From the NCBI GenBank assembly GCA_002327865.1, contig DCUQ01000037.1, forward strand, positions 1 to 19,063: a DNA stretch of 19,063 nt. The letters run 5' to 3'. The DNA is from Syntrophaceae bacterium UBA2210 (GTDB lineage Bacteria > Desulfobacterota > Syntrophia > Syntrophales > UBA2210). Numbering within the stretch: the stretch's first letter is position 1; every line of letters begins with the position of its first letter. Below are positions 1-6,988 of the stretch, in pieces. Both the position numbers and the translations under genes were made by a program. Below the pieces are notes generated by a model. It was not told where the DNA came from. It saw only the letters and a program-made list of their open reading frames with translations, and did not search any database.

Positions 1-332
<332 letters not shown>

Positions 333-344
333 TTATCGTCATTT

Positions 345-749
345 CTAATTTTCAGGGATACCCGTTTCCCCCAGGATATCGCGATACCGGTGGGGATATT
401 TCTGGATATCCCGCAGTTTCGAAATGGCGAAACGTGCCGGGAAATCGATTCTCGATATGTATGGGATCGAATTTTTTCTGAAATCCTCCAGCAGTTCGTT
501 AAAAACCCTCTCTTTGTCCGTGCTATCGGTAAACGTCCTCTCCTTTGTATATTCGTAAGTTATCTCCGGTCCGAATACCGTCACGACCTTACGAAAGTTA
601 TCGGGATCGCTGAAGTATTCTTCCTTTATCGCAATATCTATCACGATATGCAGCTCGACCTTCGTAGTGTCGGAGGCAATAGTACGTGATTTGTCCCACA
701 CCTGTACAAACAGGTTATTGGGAAGAGTAATCTTTTCTACCAGTTTCAT
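345..749 (-). CDS. Hypothetical protein, 134 aa
   Basis: I do not recognise this family. It starts MKLVEKITLPNNLFVQVWDK and is soluble, with no signal peptide or membrane segment. It looks like mixed alpha/beta sequence, rich in charged and aromatic residues, with a basic C-terminal helix (ISKLRDIQKYPHRYRDIL). The start is supported by AGGGAG at 754-759, five bases before the ATG. It lies upstream of mdh on the same strand and diverges from purU. A real gene is favoured over the opposite-strand reading frame (390-689) because this frame has a good ribosome site and fits the mdh direction. Small proteins of this sort can be lineage-restricted; function unknown. Confidence 0.7.
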   Translation of the reverse strand: MKLVEKITLPNNLFVQVWDKSRTIASDTTKVELHIVIDIAIKEEYFSDPDNFRKVVTVFGPEITYEYTKERTFTDSTDKERVFNELLEDFRKNSIPYISRIDFPARFAISKLRDIQKYPHRYRDILGETGIPEN

Positions 750-846
750 GTGGCTCCCTGTTTGCGGAATACAAAAGCTTCTTTAAATATTATTGGTGAC
801 AATTGTGTGCCGTTATATCATACAGTCACGTTTTGGCAAACCTTTC

Positions 847-874
847 TTGACTTGAAGGGTTATTTTCATATATG
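847..874 (+). promoter_or_regulatory. Candidate sigma-70 promoter for purU
   Basis: TTGACT at 847-852 (5/6 match to the -35 consensus) is followed after 16 bases by TATATG at 869-874 (4/6 to the -10). Transcription would start near 881. That is downstream of the upstream in-frame ATG at 872 but ahead of the ribosome site at 891-896, so it agrees with the choice of the ATG at 905 as start. It lies in the 155-bp divergent region between the 134-residue gene and purU. Prediction by eye only. Confidence 0.4.
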
Positions 875-904
875 GACAGAATCTCTCGGGAAGGAGTTAT
901 AATT

Positions 905-1762
905 ATGGAAAAAACAACGGCCATACTGTTGCTGTCCTGTCCTGATCGAAAAGGAATTGTGGCAGGCGTATCCAAATTCGTCTCGGAACATAACGGCAAT
1001 ATTCTGGATGCCGCTCAATATTCGGTTCAACCGGAAAATATGCTTTTCATGAGGGTGGAATGGGACATGGAAGGGTTTACGCTTTCCCGTGACGACCTGA
1101 AAGAGGCCATTGCTCCCCTCGCCGGACAGTTTTCAATGAAATGGAAGATACATTTCTCCGATTATCTACCGAAGATGGCAATCTTCGTTTCCAGGCACGT
1201 CTACTGCTTCCATGATCTCATACTGAGGCATCAGATGGGAGAATTCAGAGCGGAGATACCCCTGGTAATAAGCAATCATCTCGATATGAAGCCTCTGGCC
1301 GATCACTTCGGTCTTACCTACAGGTATTATCCCATTACAACGGAAAACAAGGCCGGCCAGGAAAAAAAAGAGATCGCCGAACTGGAGAAAGAAGGGGTAG
1401 ATCTCATAGTACTGGCCCGCTATATGCAAATATTGAGCGGTGAATTTGTAAGGCGTTATCACGGCAAGATAATCAATATACATCACTCGTTCCTGCCGGC
1501 CTTTGCCGGGAGCAGTCCTTACCAGCAGGCGTATGACAGGGGTGTTAAAATCATCGGGGCTACCAGTCATTATGTTACCGAAATGCTTGACGAAGGGCCC
1601 ATTATTACGCAGGATGTTATAAAAATCACGCACAAGGATTCGGTGGACAATATGAAACTCAAGGGGAAAGACCTTGAAAGAATCGTTCTCGCGAAGGCGG
1701 TCAGGCTGCATCTTGAACATCGAATACTGGTGCATGGGTCGAAAACGATCATTTTTGATTGA
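905..1762 (+). CDS. purU: Formyltetrahydrofolate deformylase
   Basis: Hydrolyses 10-formyl-tetrahydrofolate to formate and tetrahydrofolate, balancing one-carbon pools in the cytoplasm. The 285-residue product has the family layout: an N-terminal ACT domain (about 5-80, AILLLSCPDRKGIVAGVSKF) and a C-terminal formyltransferase-type hydrolase domain (about 88-285). Catalytic residues are visible as N191 and H193 in IINIHHSFLPAF and D229 in EMLDEGPIITQDV, the Asn-His-Asp triad of this fold; SNHLD at 123-127 is also typical. I chose the ATG at 905 because AAGGAG at 891-896 sits 8 bases upstream. An in-frame ATG at 872 would add 11 residues but has no ribosome site and overlaps the predicted -10 box. 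Length is normal for the family (about 280). It may be read alone. Confidence 0.95.
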   Translation: MEKTTAILLLSCPDRKGIVAGVSKFVSEHNGNILDAAQYSVQPENMLFMRVEWDMEGFTLSRDDLKEAIAPLAGQFSMKWKIHFSDYLPKMAIFVSRHVYCFHDLILRHQMGEFRAEIPLVISNHLDMKPLADHFGLTYRYYPITTENKAGQEKKEIAELEKEGVDLIVLARYMQILSGEFVRRYHGKIINIHHSFLPAFAGSSPYQQAYDRGVKIIGATSHYVTEMLDEGPIITQDVIKITHKDSVDNMKLKGKDLERIVLAKAVRLHLEHRILVHGSKTIIFD

Positions 1763-1860
1763 GATTTGAAAGCGCATACCGTCAAAAAAAGTGGATTTTT
1801 CATACCTGATTTATCAAGTCGGGATACTCGGGGCTGGAAAAAGGTTGACAGGCTTTCGGG

Positions 1861-1869
1861 TGTTATAAT
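1861..1869 (+). promoter_or_regulatory. Extended -10 promoter candidate for the cytidylate-kinase-like gene
   Basis: TGTTATAAT is an exact match to the extended -10 form TGnTATAAT. A perfect TTGACA lies at 1845-1850 but only 13 bases upstream of the TATAAT hexamer, too close for standard sigma-70 spacing, so the extended -10 may work without it. The start codon at 1941 would leave a leader of about 65 nt. Predicted by eye. Confidence 0.45.
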
Positions 1870-1940
1870 AGGTTTATTTTGATGAAAATGGGGAAGTAGA
1901 AGGTGTTGATGCCAAATTAAAATACTTGAAAGGTGATGCT

Positions 1941-2648
1941 ATGAAGGTAAGAAGTGCGGAACTTGATCGTATTGTAGAAGAACAGATAAGAAAGTGGGAA
2001 ATCTCGAAAGAAAGAAGAAAAAACAAAAGCGAACTGCCATTGCCTGTCGTGACCGTCTCCAGACAACCCGGAAGTATCGTCAATGAACTTGTTCAGCGAC
2101 TCTCTGCGGAACTGAATCTCGATATAATAGATTCAAAAATCATAAATGGAGTGGCGGAGAGCGTAAAGATGAGTGAAAGGGTTGTTTCGCAGCTGGATGA
2201 AAAGACGCGCGATATACTGGACAACTGGATACTCTATTTAAAGGAGACGCGATTTCTTCTTACGGACAACTATGTGTATCACCTGGTAAAGGTTATCGGA
2301 ACCATAGGCAAGGAGGGCGGCGCCATTGTTATAGGCAGAGGTGCCAACCTTATTCTTCCTCCCGAAGAAACGCTCAGGGTACGATTCATCGCGCCCATGG
2401 AGACAAAAATCCGCAATATGGTGCAGGAGTTCGATATAACGGAAGAAGAAGCTAGAAAACAGATCGTCTTGAAGGAAGCCGAGCGCAGAGACTCTGTAAA
2501 GCGATATTTCAAGGTAAATATAGAAGATCCCGTTAATTACGATCTCATCATAAACATGGAGTTCATGGGAACGGACAATATTGTAGGTGTGATAAAATCA
2601 GCTTTGAAATTCAGAAAAGCTCCTTCAAGGCGTAAAACCGACAAATAG
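1941..2648 (+). CDS. Cytidylate-kinase-like family protein with degenerate nucleotide loop
   Basis: Resembles the stand-alone cytidylate kinase-like family (Pfam Cytidylate_kin2 type), P-loop-fold proteins of uncertain substrate. The 235-residue protein has a basic, charged N-terminal segment (1-33), then VVTVSRQPGSIVNELVQRLS (36-55). Family members usually have a glycine-rich loop of the form SRQ-x-GSGG at that place; here the two glycines are replaced (GSIVN, residues 44-48). Later segments fit: IGTIGKEGGAIVIGRGANLI (119-138) and the arginine-rich LID-like ERRDSVKRYF (181-190), then DPVNYDLIIN (196-205). The start at ATG 1941 has AGGTG five bases ahead; a TTG at 1926 would add five residues. 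It is 55 nt upstream of the cupin gene on the same strand, probably one operon. Nucleotide binding may be weakened or lost; the role is unknown. Confidence 0.8.
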   Translation: MKVRSAELDRIVEEQIRKWEISKERRKNKSELPLPVVTVSRQPGSIVNELVQRLSAELNLDIIDSKIINGVAESVKMSERVVSQLDEKTRDILDNWILYLKETRFLLTDNYVYHLVKVIGTIGKEGGAIVIGRGANLILPPEETLRVRFIAPMETKIRNMVQEFDITEEEARKQIVLKEAERRDSVKRYFKVNIEDPVNYDLIINMEFMGTDNIVGVIKSALKFRKAPSRRKTDK

Positions 2649-2703
2649 AGACATCACAAATCGTCGACCCGGATTTGGGGACGGAGAGGAGGGTAATTCG
2701 AAA

Positions 2704-3048
2704 GTGATCGTCCACCATTATAAAGATGTAGAAGCGATCGAGATGATGAAGGGGGTCAAAAAGAGAGTCGTCATCGGGGAACGGGAAGGTGCCCCTAATT
2801 TTATCATGAGAATATTCGACCTGGAACCGGGGGCGTCAACCCCCCTTCACGACCATTCGTGGGAACACGAAATATTCATACTCGAGTCAGAAGGGTTGGT
2901 GGTCAGGAACAGTATGGGTGATGAAATCTCAGTTGGAGAAGGTGACGCAATATTCGTCCCGTCAGGTGAAGAACATTGTCTTACGAATAAAGGCGAAAAT
3001 GTCGCCCGCTTTATGTGTCTTATACCGGCGGGCGCGGAACAGGCCTAA
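2704..3048 (+). CDS. Small single-domain cupin protein
   Basis: A 114-residue beta-barrel cupin (Cupin_2 type) that probably binds a metal. The first motif is PGASTPLHDHSWEHEIFILE with H49, H51 and E56 as ligands; the second is FVPSGEEHCLTNKG with H91. Such proteins act as small dioxygenases, isomerases or sensors, and the sequence does not tell which. It starts with GTG at 2704, preceded by a strong GAGGAGGG at about 2685-2692, and there is no better ATG upstream. It likely shares a transcript with the cytidylate-kinase-like gene. Its TAA overlaps the TAG of the convergent lipoprotein gene by 4 nt. Confidence 0.85.
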   Translation: MIVHHYKDVEAIEMMKGVKKRVVIGEREGAPNFIMRIFDLEPGASTPLHDHSWEHEIFILESEGLVVRNSMGDEISVGEGDAIFVPSGEEHCLTNKGENVARFMCLIPAGAEQA

Positions 3049-4955
3049 TATATCTGAACAATTTCGCCATCCATTACCGTCAGTATATGCAGGGGCTTCT
3101 CCGCGTCTCCTGTGCCGGAAAACGAAGTTATCCCTGTTATCCCGGGATAGCTTTCGACGTGTGAAAGACTGTCCCTCAGGTCGTCTCTGGTCTCCGCATT
3201 GTTCTCTGTTATAAGGTTCGTCATGATTTTTGTCGCGTCATATGCGAGAGCCTCCATATTTTCAGGTTCCCTGCCGCAAGCAGCGTAGAAGCGATCGATA
3301 AAATCCCTGACCTCGGGCCTGGAACTGTTAAGAAAGAAACAATCCGTAAAAATAGCGCCTTCAAGATATTCGTTGTCCTTTTTCAATAGATCGGGACAAT
3401 TCCAGACATTCGTTCCAAGTAGTTGAACACCGACGATATCGCAGAAGGCAAGCTGCGGTGCTATCATGTTAACTGCTGAACAGGAGTCGGGAATGAAAAG
3501 CGCATCGAAATCAACGATCGGTATGGTTTTTTCTCCTGATGCCCCGGTTTCCCCCTGTGCGTCCAACCCTGTCAGTGCTTTTATTTCCCTGATGAAGTCG
3601 GTCTGCCTGGGATTGTATGCCTCGGCGCCCCGTATTTGTCCTCCTTGTCGAATCACTTCATCCCAGAACAGGCCCATCATTTTAGTTCCATAGTTATCTT
3701 CAGGATATAAGACCGCGAAATTCCGTATGCCGATGTTTTCAATGGAGTATGTAACGAGCGCTTTTATCTGCATTTCGCCGGTAAGGAAATTCCGGAAAAC
3801 ATAATCGCCCGTTTCTGCGATATCTTTCTTCTGGGTCAGTGTTATTATGGGAACGCCCAGTTTCTGAGCCTCTTCGGCTGCTCCAAGAGCCGCGGAACTT
3901 TCAATCGGACCGATTATGCCGATGACCTGATCTTCCTTGGCCAGTTTTCTTACCGCTTTTCTGGCCGTTTCGGAGTCACCCTTCGAATCTTCTATAAAGA
4001 TCTGTATCGGACTGCCGTGGACGGGGTCGAATATTCCGGAGGCCAGGACAACGGCATCGAGCGCTCGGTTTCCATATGTGGCATATTCTCCGGTAAGGGG
4101 AAGAACGCACCCTATCGCGTAATGGTCTGCCAGTCTCATGGCGGCGACCCTGCGTTTCAGTGCCTCTCCCTCGTCGTAAAAAGGATTTTCCCTGTGGCCG
4201 GATAAAAATTTGTCCAGATATTTATCCGTTTTTTCAAATTCCCGGATATCGAAAGATGCGACGGAAAGCGCATAAAGGATGTATCCCGAGGGGTATCCCC
4301 ACCAGTAATTACTTTGTGCCTCCTGGAGTTCCTCGAGTGAAAGCTTTTCGATGACGATTTTCTCAATTTTCTGTTTCAGCGCTTCTCTGAGCTCTGTGCC
4401 CGGTTTTCTCTCAAGCGATTTCATATACCAGTCCAGAGCGGCCTTGTTTTTCCCCGATTCGGCAAGATTATCACCCATCAGTGCTTCTATTCCCGGTTTC
4501 AAATAGGCGGGGGGCTTTCCACTTAGAAGTTCTTTGACGATATTCTCCGAGGGTTCATTCATGCCGAGCCTTGCGTATGAGAGCGCTGTCTTGTAACGGG
4601 CCTCCGCGTGGATCGGGTCTTGTTCGAATCCGCCTGGGATGAGGGCCAACTCCTCGATAGCCTTTTTGTACTCCTTCCGTGCTATGAATACCGTTCCCCG
4701 TTTCAAATGAGCCAGATATGCCTCTCTGCCCGATGGGAAGCGTTTAAGTATTCCTTCATAGATACCCATTGCCCTGTCGAGCTGTCCTTCTTCGAATGCG
4801 GCGTCGGCTGTTTCGAATGTCCGGATCATATCTTCGGACATGCCCTCGAAAACAATTCGGAGACTCTCCTTCTGGGTGGGAATACCGGCACATCCGCAGG
4901 CAAACAGCGCCAGCGCGACGCACAACATGCATAATATTTTATAGGTTTTTCTCAT
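3045..4955 (-). CDS. TPR plus periplasmic-binding-protein lipoprotein (LpoA-like / LivJ-like)
   Basis: A 636-residue predicted lipoprotein. The N-terminus MRKTYKILCMLCVALALFAC has a basic start, a hydrophobic core and a lipobox LFAC with C20 as the lipidated cysteine (C22 also possible). Residues about 45-260 are helical repeats of TPR character (for example RAMGIYEGILKRFPSGREAY and KAALDWYMKSLERKPG), with a possible YbgF-like tally of oligomer or partner contacts. From about 280 a type I periplasmic-binding fold begins (IGCVLPLTGEYATYGNRALD; later IGIIGPIESSAALGAAEEAQ and FAVLYPEDNYGTKMMGLFWD), as in branched-chain amino-acid receptors. TPR followed by this fold is the architecture of LpoA, the outer-membrane activator of PBP1a, so a cell-wall role is one possibility; a solute receptor is another. 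I used the ATG at 4955 because an upstream in-frame start at 5039 would hide the signal peptide. It begins 10 nt after the PLD-like gene and is probably co-transcribed and partly coupled. Confidence 0.88.
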   Translation of the reverse strand: MRKTYKILCMLCVALALFACGCAGIPTQKESLRIVFEGMSEDMIRTFETADAAFEEGQLDRAMGIYEGILKRFPSGREAYLAHLKRGTVFIARKEYKKAIEELALIPGGFEQDPIHAEARYKTALSYARLGMNEPSENIVKELLSGKPPAYLKPGIEALMGDNLAESGKNKAALDWYMKSLERKPGTELREALKQKIEKIVIEKLSLEELQEAQSNYWWGYPSGYILYALSVASFDIREFEKTDKYLDKFLSGHRENPFYDEGEALKRRVAAMRLADHYAIGCVLPLTGEYATYGNRALDAVVLASGIFDPVHGSPIQIFIEDSKGDSETARKAVRKLAKEDQVIGIIGPIESSAALGAAEEAQKLGVPIITLTQKKDIAETGDYVFRNFLTGEMQIKALVTYSIENIGIRNFAVLYPEDNYGTKMMGLFWDEVIRQGGQIRGAEAYNPRQTDFIREIKALTGLDAQGETGASGEKTIPIVDFDALFIPDSCSAVNMIAPQLAFCDIVGVQLLGTNVWNCPDLLKKDNEYLEGAIFTDCFFLNSSRPEVRDFIDRFYAACGREPENMEALAYDATKIMTNLITENNAETRDDLRDSLSHVESYPGITGITSFSGTGDAEKPLHILTVMDGEIVQIY

Positions 4956-4965
4956 TATATTCTCA

Positions 4966-5556
4966 TCAATGCAGCGAGTTGATATAGTGTAACGTTTCCA
5001 TCGCCATAGATGTCGAATCGATAAAAACGGACAGCTCATGATTATACCGAAGCGCGGAGTTTGTCAAATTGTGACTTCCCAGGAATACGTATCTTCTGTC
5101 GATTACCGCCACCTTCGTGTGAGTCGTTGTCCGGGGAGAATCGAACCGCACATCGACACCCTTTGCCGTCAGCCGTGCGGCCGTTTCAAGGTTGCTCTTG
5201 TAAGTTTGTGAATCCTTGGTGGCGTCACCCTTCTCGAGAGTAATCCGTATTTTTACTCCCCGCCCGGCGGCGCGGACAAGCGCGGCGAGGACCCTGTCCG
5301 TGTAACTATCGCTGTAACCGTTTGTTTTGAACAGAAAGAACGACATGATAATCTCATGCTTCGCATCGTTTATCGTCTTCATTAATACAGGGAAATAGTC
5401 CCTGTCTTCGAGCAGCTTGATGCTACCGGCTTCCGGCGTATTGAAAGAGGGTGTTTCCGCCTGCGACGCATCCGGTTTCGCCCACAGAAACAGGCATAAA
5501 AGCAGTGCGGCCGATATGGCGATAAGAGTGCGGATGTCTTTGGATTTCCCGTTCAT
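4966..5556 (-). CDS. Phospholipase D-like (single HKD) exported protein
   Basis: A PLD-superfamily protein of 196 residues with one HKD motif: H146, K148 and D153 in THTKVAVIDRRYVFLGSHNL, continued by GSHNLTNSAL (160-169) and E174. Single-HKD members (such as the bacterial endonuclease Nuc) work as homodimers and cleave phosphodiester bonds in nucleic acids or phospholipids. Residues 11-26 are a hydrophobic stretch after a basic start, then KPDASQAETP, so it is either secreted to the periplasm (possible cleavage after SQA) or anchored in the inner membrane. The ATG at 5556 places the signal directly at the N-terminus; GGAGG lies about 13 bases upstream, rather far. A TTG at 5601 would add 15 residues. 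It heads a minus-strand pair with the lipoprotein gene and diverges from the LysE-family gene. Substrate not determinable from sequence. Confidence 0.88.
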   Translation of the reverse strand: MNGKSKDIRTLIAISAALLLCLFLWAKPDASQAETPSFNTPEAGSIKLLEDRDYFPVLMKTINDAKHEIIMSFFLFKTNGYSDSYTDRVLAALVRAAGRGVKIRITLEKGDATKDSQTYKSNLETAARLTAKGVDVRFDSPRTTTHTKVAVIDRRYVFLGSHNLTNSALRYNHELSVFIDSTSMAMETLHYINSLH

Positions 5557-5637
5557 TTTTATCTGGCATCCTCCATTTGAGAATGATACTACATAATTCA
5601 AACCGCTAAGTCAAAATATCCGGATAATAACTGAATC

Positions 5638-6270
5638 ATGGAAAATCTGCTAACCATATTCGTATCATCTTTTATTATCGCGCTGTCGGGCGCGATGATG
5701 CCCGGCCCTGTGCTGACCGTAACGATCAGCGAAAGCACGAAAAGAGGTTTTGTGGCCGGTCCGCTGATAATCCTCGGACATGCTATTCTCGAGATATCGC
5801 TCCTGATTCTTCTTGTCCTGGGATTTGCAGGCTTGATCAATAACCCAGCGTTGCTAGGGATCGTGGGAATAGCGGGAGGCGCCGTTCTGCTCTGGATATC
5901 TTTTGGTATGCTGAAAGACATACGGCATCTTCGACTCGACCTCTCAGGAGGAAAAAGTGTCTGGGGCGGTCCCGTTGTGGCGGGTATCCTGACAAGCCTG
6001 GCGAATCCCTACTGGATAATATGGTGGGCGACAATCGGCCTGGGGTATGTCATTATTTCAATGAAATTCGGATTCATCGGCGTGGCGGTCTTTTTTACAG
6101 GGCATATACTGGCCGATCTCTTGTGGTACAGCACCGTATCGCTGTTTGTTTCACGGGGGAGGAAGTATATAAGCGACAAGATATACCGGATTATTATCGG
6201 CATCTGTGCTGTTATACTTATCTCTTTCGCTCTCTATTTCGGAATATCGGGGATACGGTTTTTCATGTAG
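5638..6270 (+). CDS. LysE/RhtB family transporter
   Basis: An inner-membrane exporter of 210 residues, the usual size for the LysE family, whose members expel amino acids or related small molecules. About six hydrophobic segments are visible. Family signatures are SGAMMPGPVLTVTISES near residues 17-33 (the conserved Pro-Gly-Pro loop after the first helix) and LANPYWIIWWATIG around residues 121-134. The ATG at 5638 follows GATAATAACTGAATC and has no clear ribosome site. The gene is alone, divergent from the PLD-like gene, with both promoters in the 81-bp gap. Its end overlaps the convergent DUF374 gene by 8 nt. The substrate cannot be read from sequence. Confidence 0.9.
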   Translation: MENLLTIFVSSFIIALSGAMMPGPVLTVTISESTKRGFVAGPLIILGHAILEISLLILLVLGFAGLINNPALLGIVGIAGGAVLLWISFGMLKDIRHLRLDLSGGKSVWGGPVVAGILTSLANPYWIIWWATIGLGYVIISMKFGFIGVAVFFTGHILADLLWYSTVSLFVSRGRKYISDKIYRIIIGICAVILISFALYFGISGIRFFM

Positions 6271-6952
6271 AAAAACGGCCGGATGCCGCTTCCCTGTCTC
6301 CCTCTTCATATCCCTTCAGCAATTTCTGTTCGATATCGAGACGAATCCTTTCAAATGTCTCGGAATCCGTATTTTCGGGAACGTATTCGAGTGATCCGAA
6401 ACGAATAACGACTTTGCTGAACGGTTTCGGGACCATGAATCGATCCCAGCTGTTAAATGTCCAGGCGTTTTCATAGAGCACGAAAGTGGGGCAGATCGCC
6501 GCCCCCGACTGCTGTGCCAGTGCTATAAGTCCGGGCTTTACAACATGAGGAGGTCCAGTCGGGCCGTCTACGATATGGCCGGCAATCCGGCATTTCATGA
6601 TTTCGTTGATCATTTCTCTCAGGGCATTCCTGCCTCCCTTGGAGCTTGATCCGCGCGCCGGTATCCATCCGACGCGCCCGGCGATATTGGCGGCAAAATC
6701 TCCGTCCCTGCTCTGTGAAATCATGATGCAGATCGGTTTTCCCAGTATCTTGGGAAGAAAAAACCCCCCAAAGAATCTTTGATGCCATGAGGCGTGAACA
6801 ATCCGGCCGTTGTTTTTCAGGTGATTATCGATTGTATCTCTGCCCTCAAACCGCAGCCGTATGGTCTTTGTATATAGATTAAGTATATAGTATGCCGAAA
6901 AGGTAAAAAAATGCTTGATGAAAAAAAACTTGATCTCTTTTTTCAGATTCAT
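6263..6952 (-). CDS. DUF374 lysophospholipid acyltransferase-like protein
   Basis: A 229-residue member of the DUF374 branch of the lysophospholipid/lipid A acyltransferase superfamily, expected at the inner membrane. Landmarks are ASWHQRFFGG (residues 54-63, with the likely catalytic H57), ISQSRDGDFAANIAGRVGW (78-96), ARGSSSKGGRNALREMI (99-115) and IVDGPTGPPHVVKPGLIALA (127-146). All are typical of the family, which is thought to transfer acyl chains to lipid A precursors or other lipids. The N-terminal 25 residues are hydrophobic and basic, consistent with membrane association. It starts 36 nt after the enolase-superfamily gene on the same strand, so co-transcription is likely. The acyl acceptor is not known. 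Confidence 0.9.
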   Translation of the reverse strand: MNLKKEIKFFFIKHFFTFSAYYILNLYTKTIRLRFEGRDTIDNHLKNNGRIVHASWHQRFFGGFFLPKILGKPICIMISQSRDGDFAANIAGRVGWIPARGSSSKGGRNALREMINEIMKCRIAGHIVDGPTGPPHVVKPGLIALAQQSGAAICPTFVLYENAWTFNSWDRFMVPKPFSKVVIRFGSLEYVPENTDSETFERIRLDIEQKLLKGYEEGDREAASGRFST

Positions 6953-6988
6953 GCCAAACTCGGATTTCTTATTGCAGGAACTGTTCGT

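Noticed and set aside
390..689. Plus-strand open frame of 99 codons opposite the 134-residue gene
   Set aside because: No ribosome site, and it lies wholly antisense to a frame with a good ribosome site in the direction of mdh.
898..903. TATAAT directly before the purU start codon
   Set aside because: It lies between the ribosome site and the ATG, so it cannot be the -10 box for this gene.
1166..1777. Minus-strand open frame of 203 codons
   Set aside because: Antisense shadow of purU; composition is not protein-like for any family and no ribosome site is seen.
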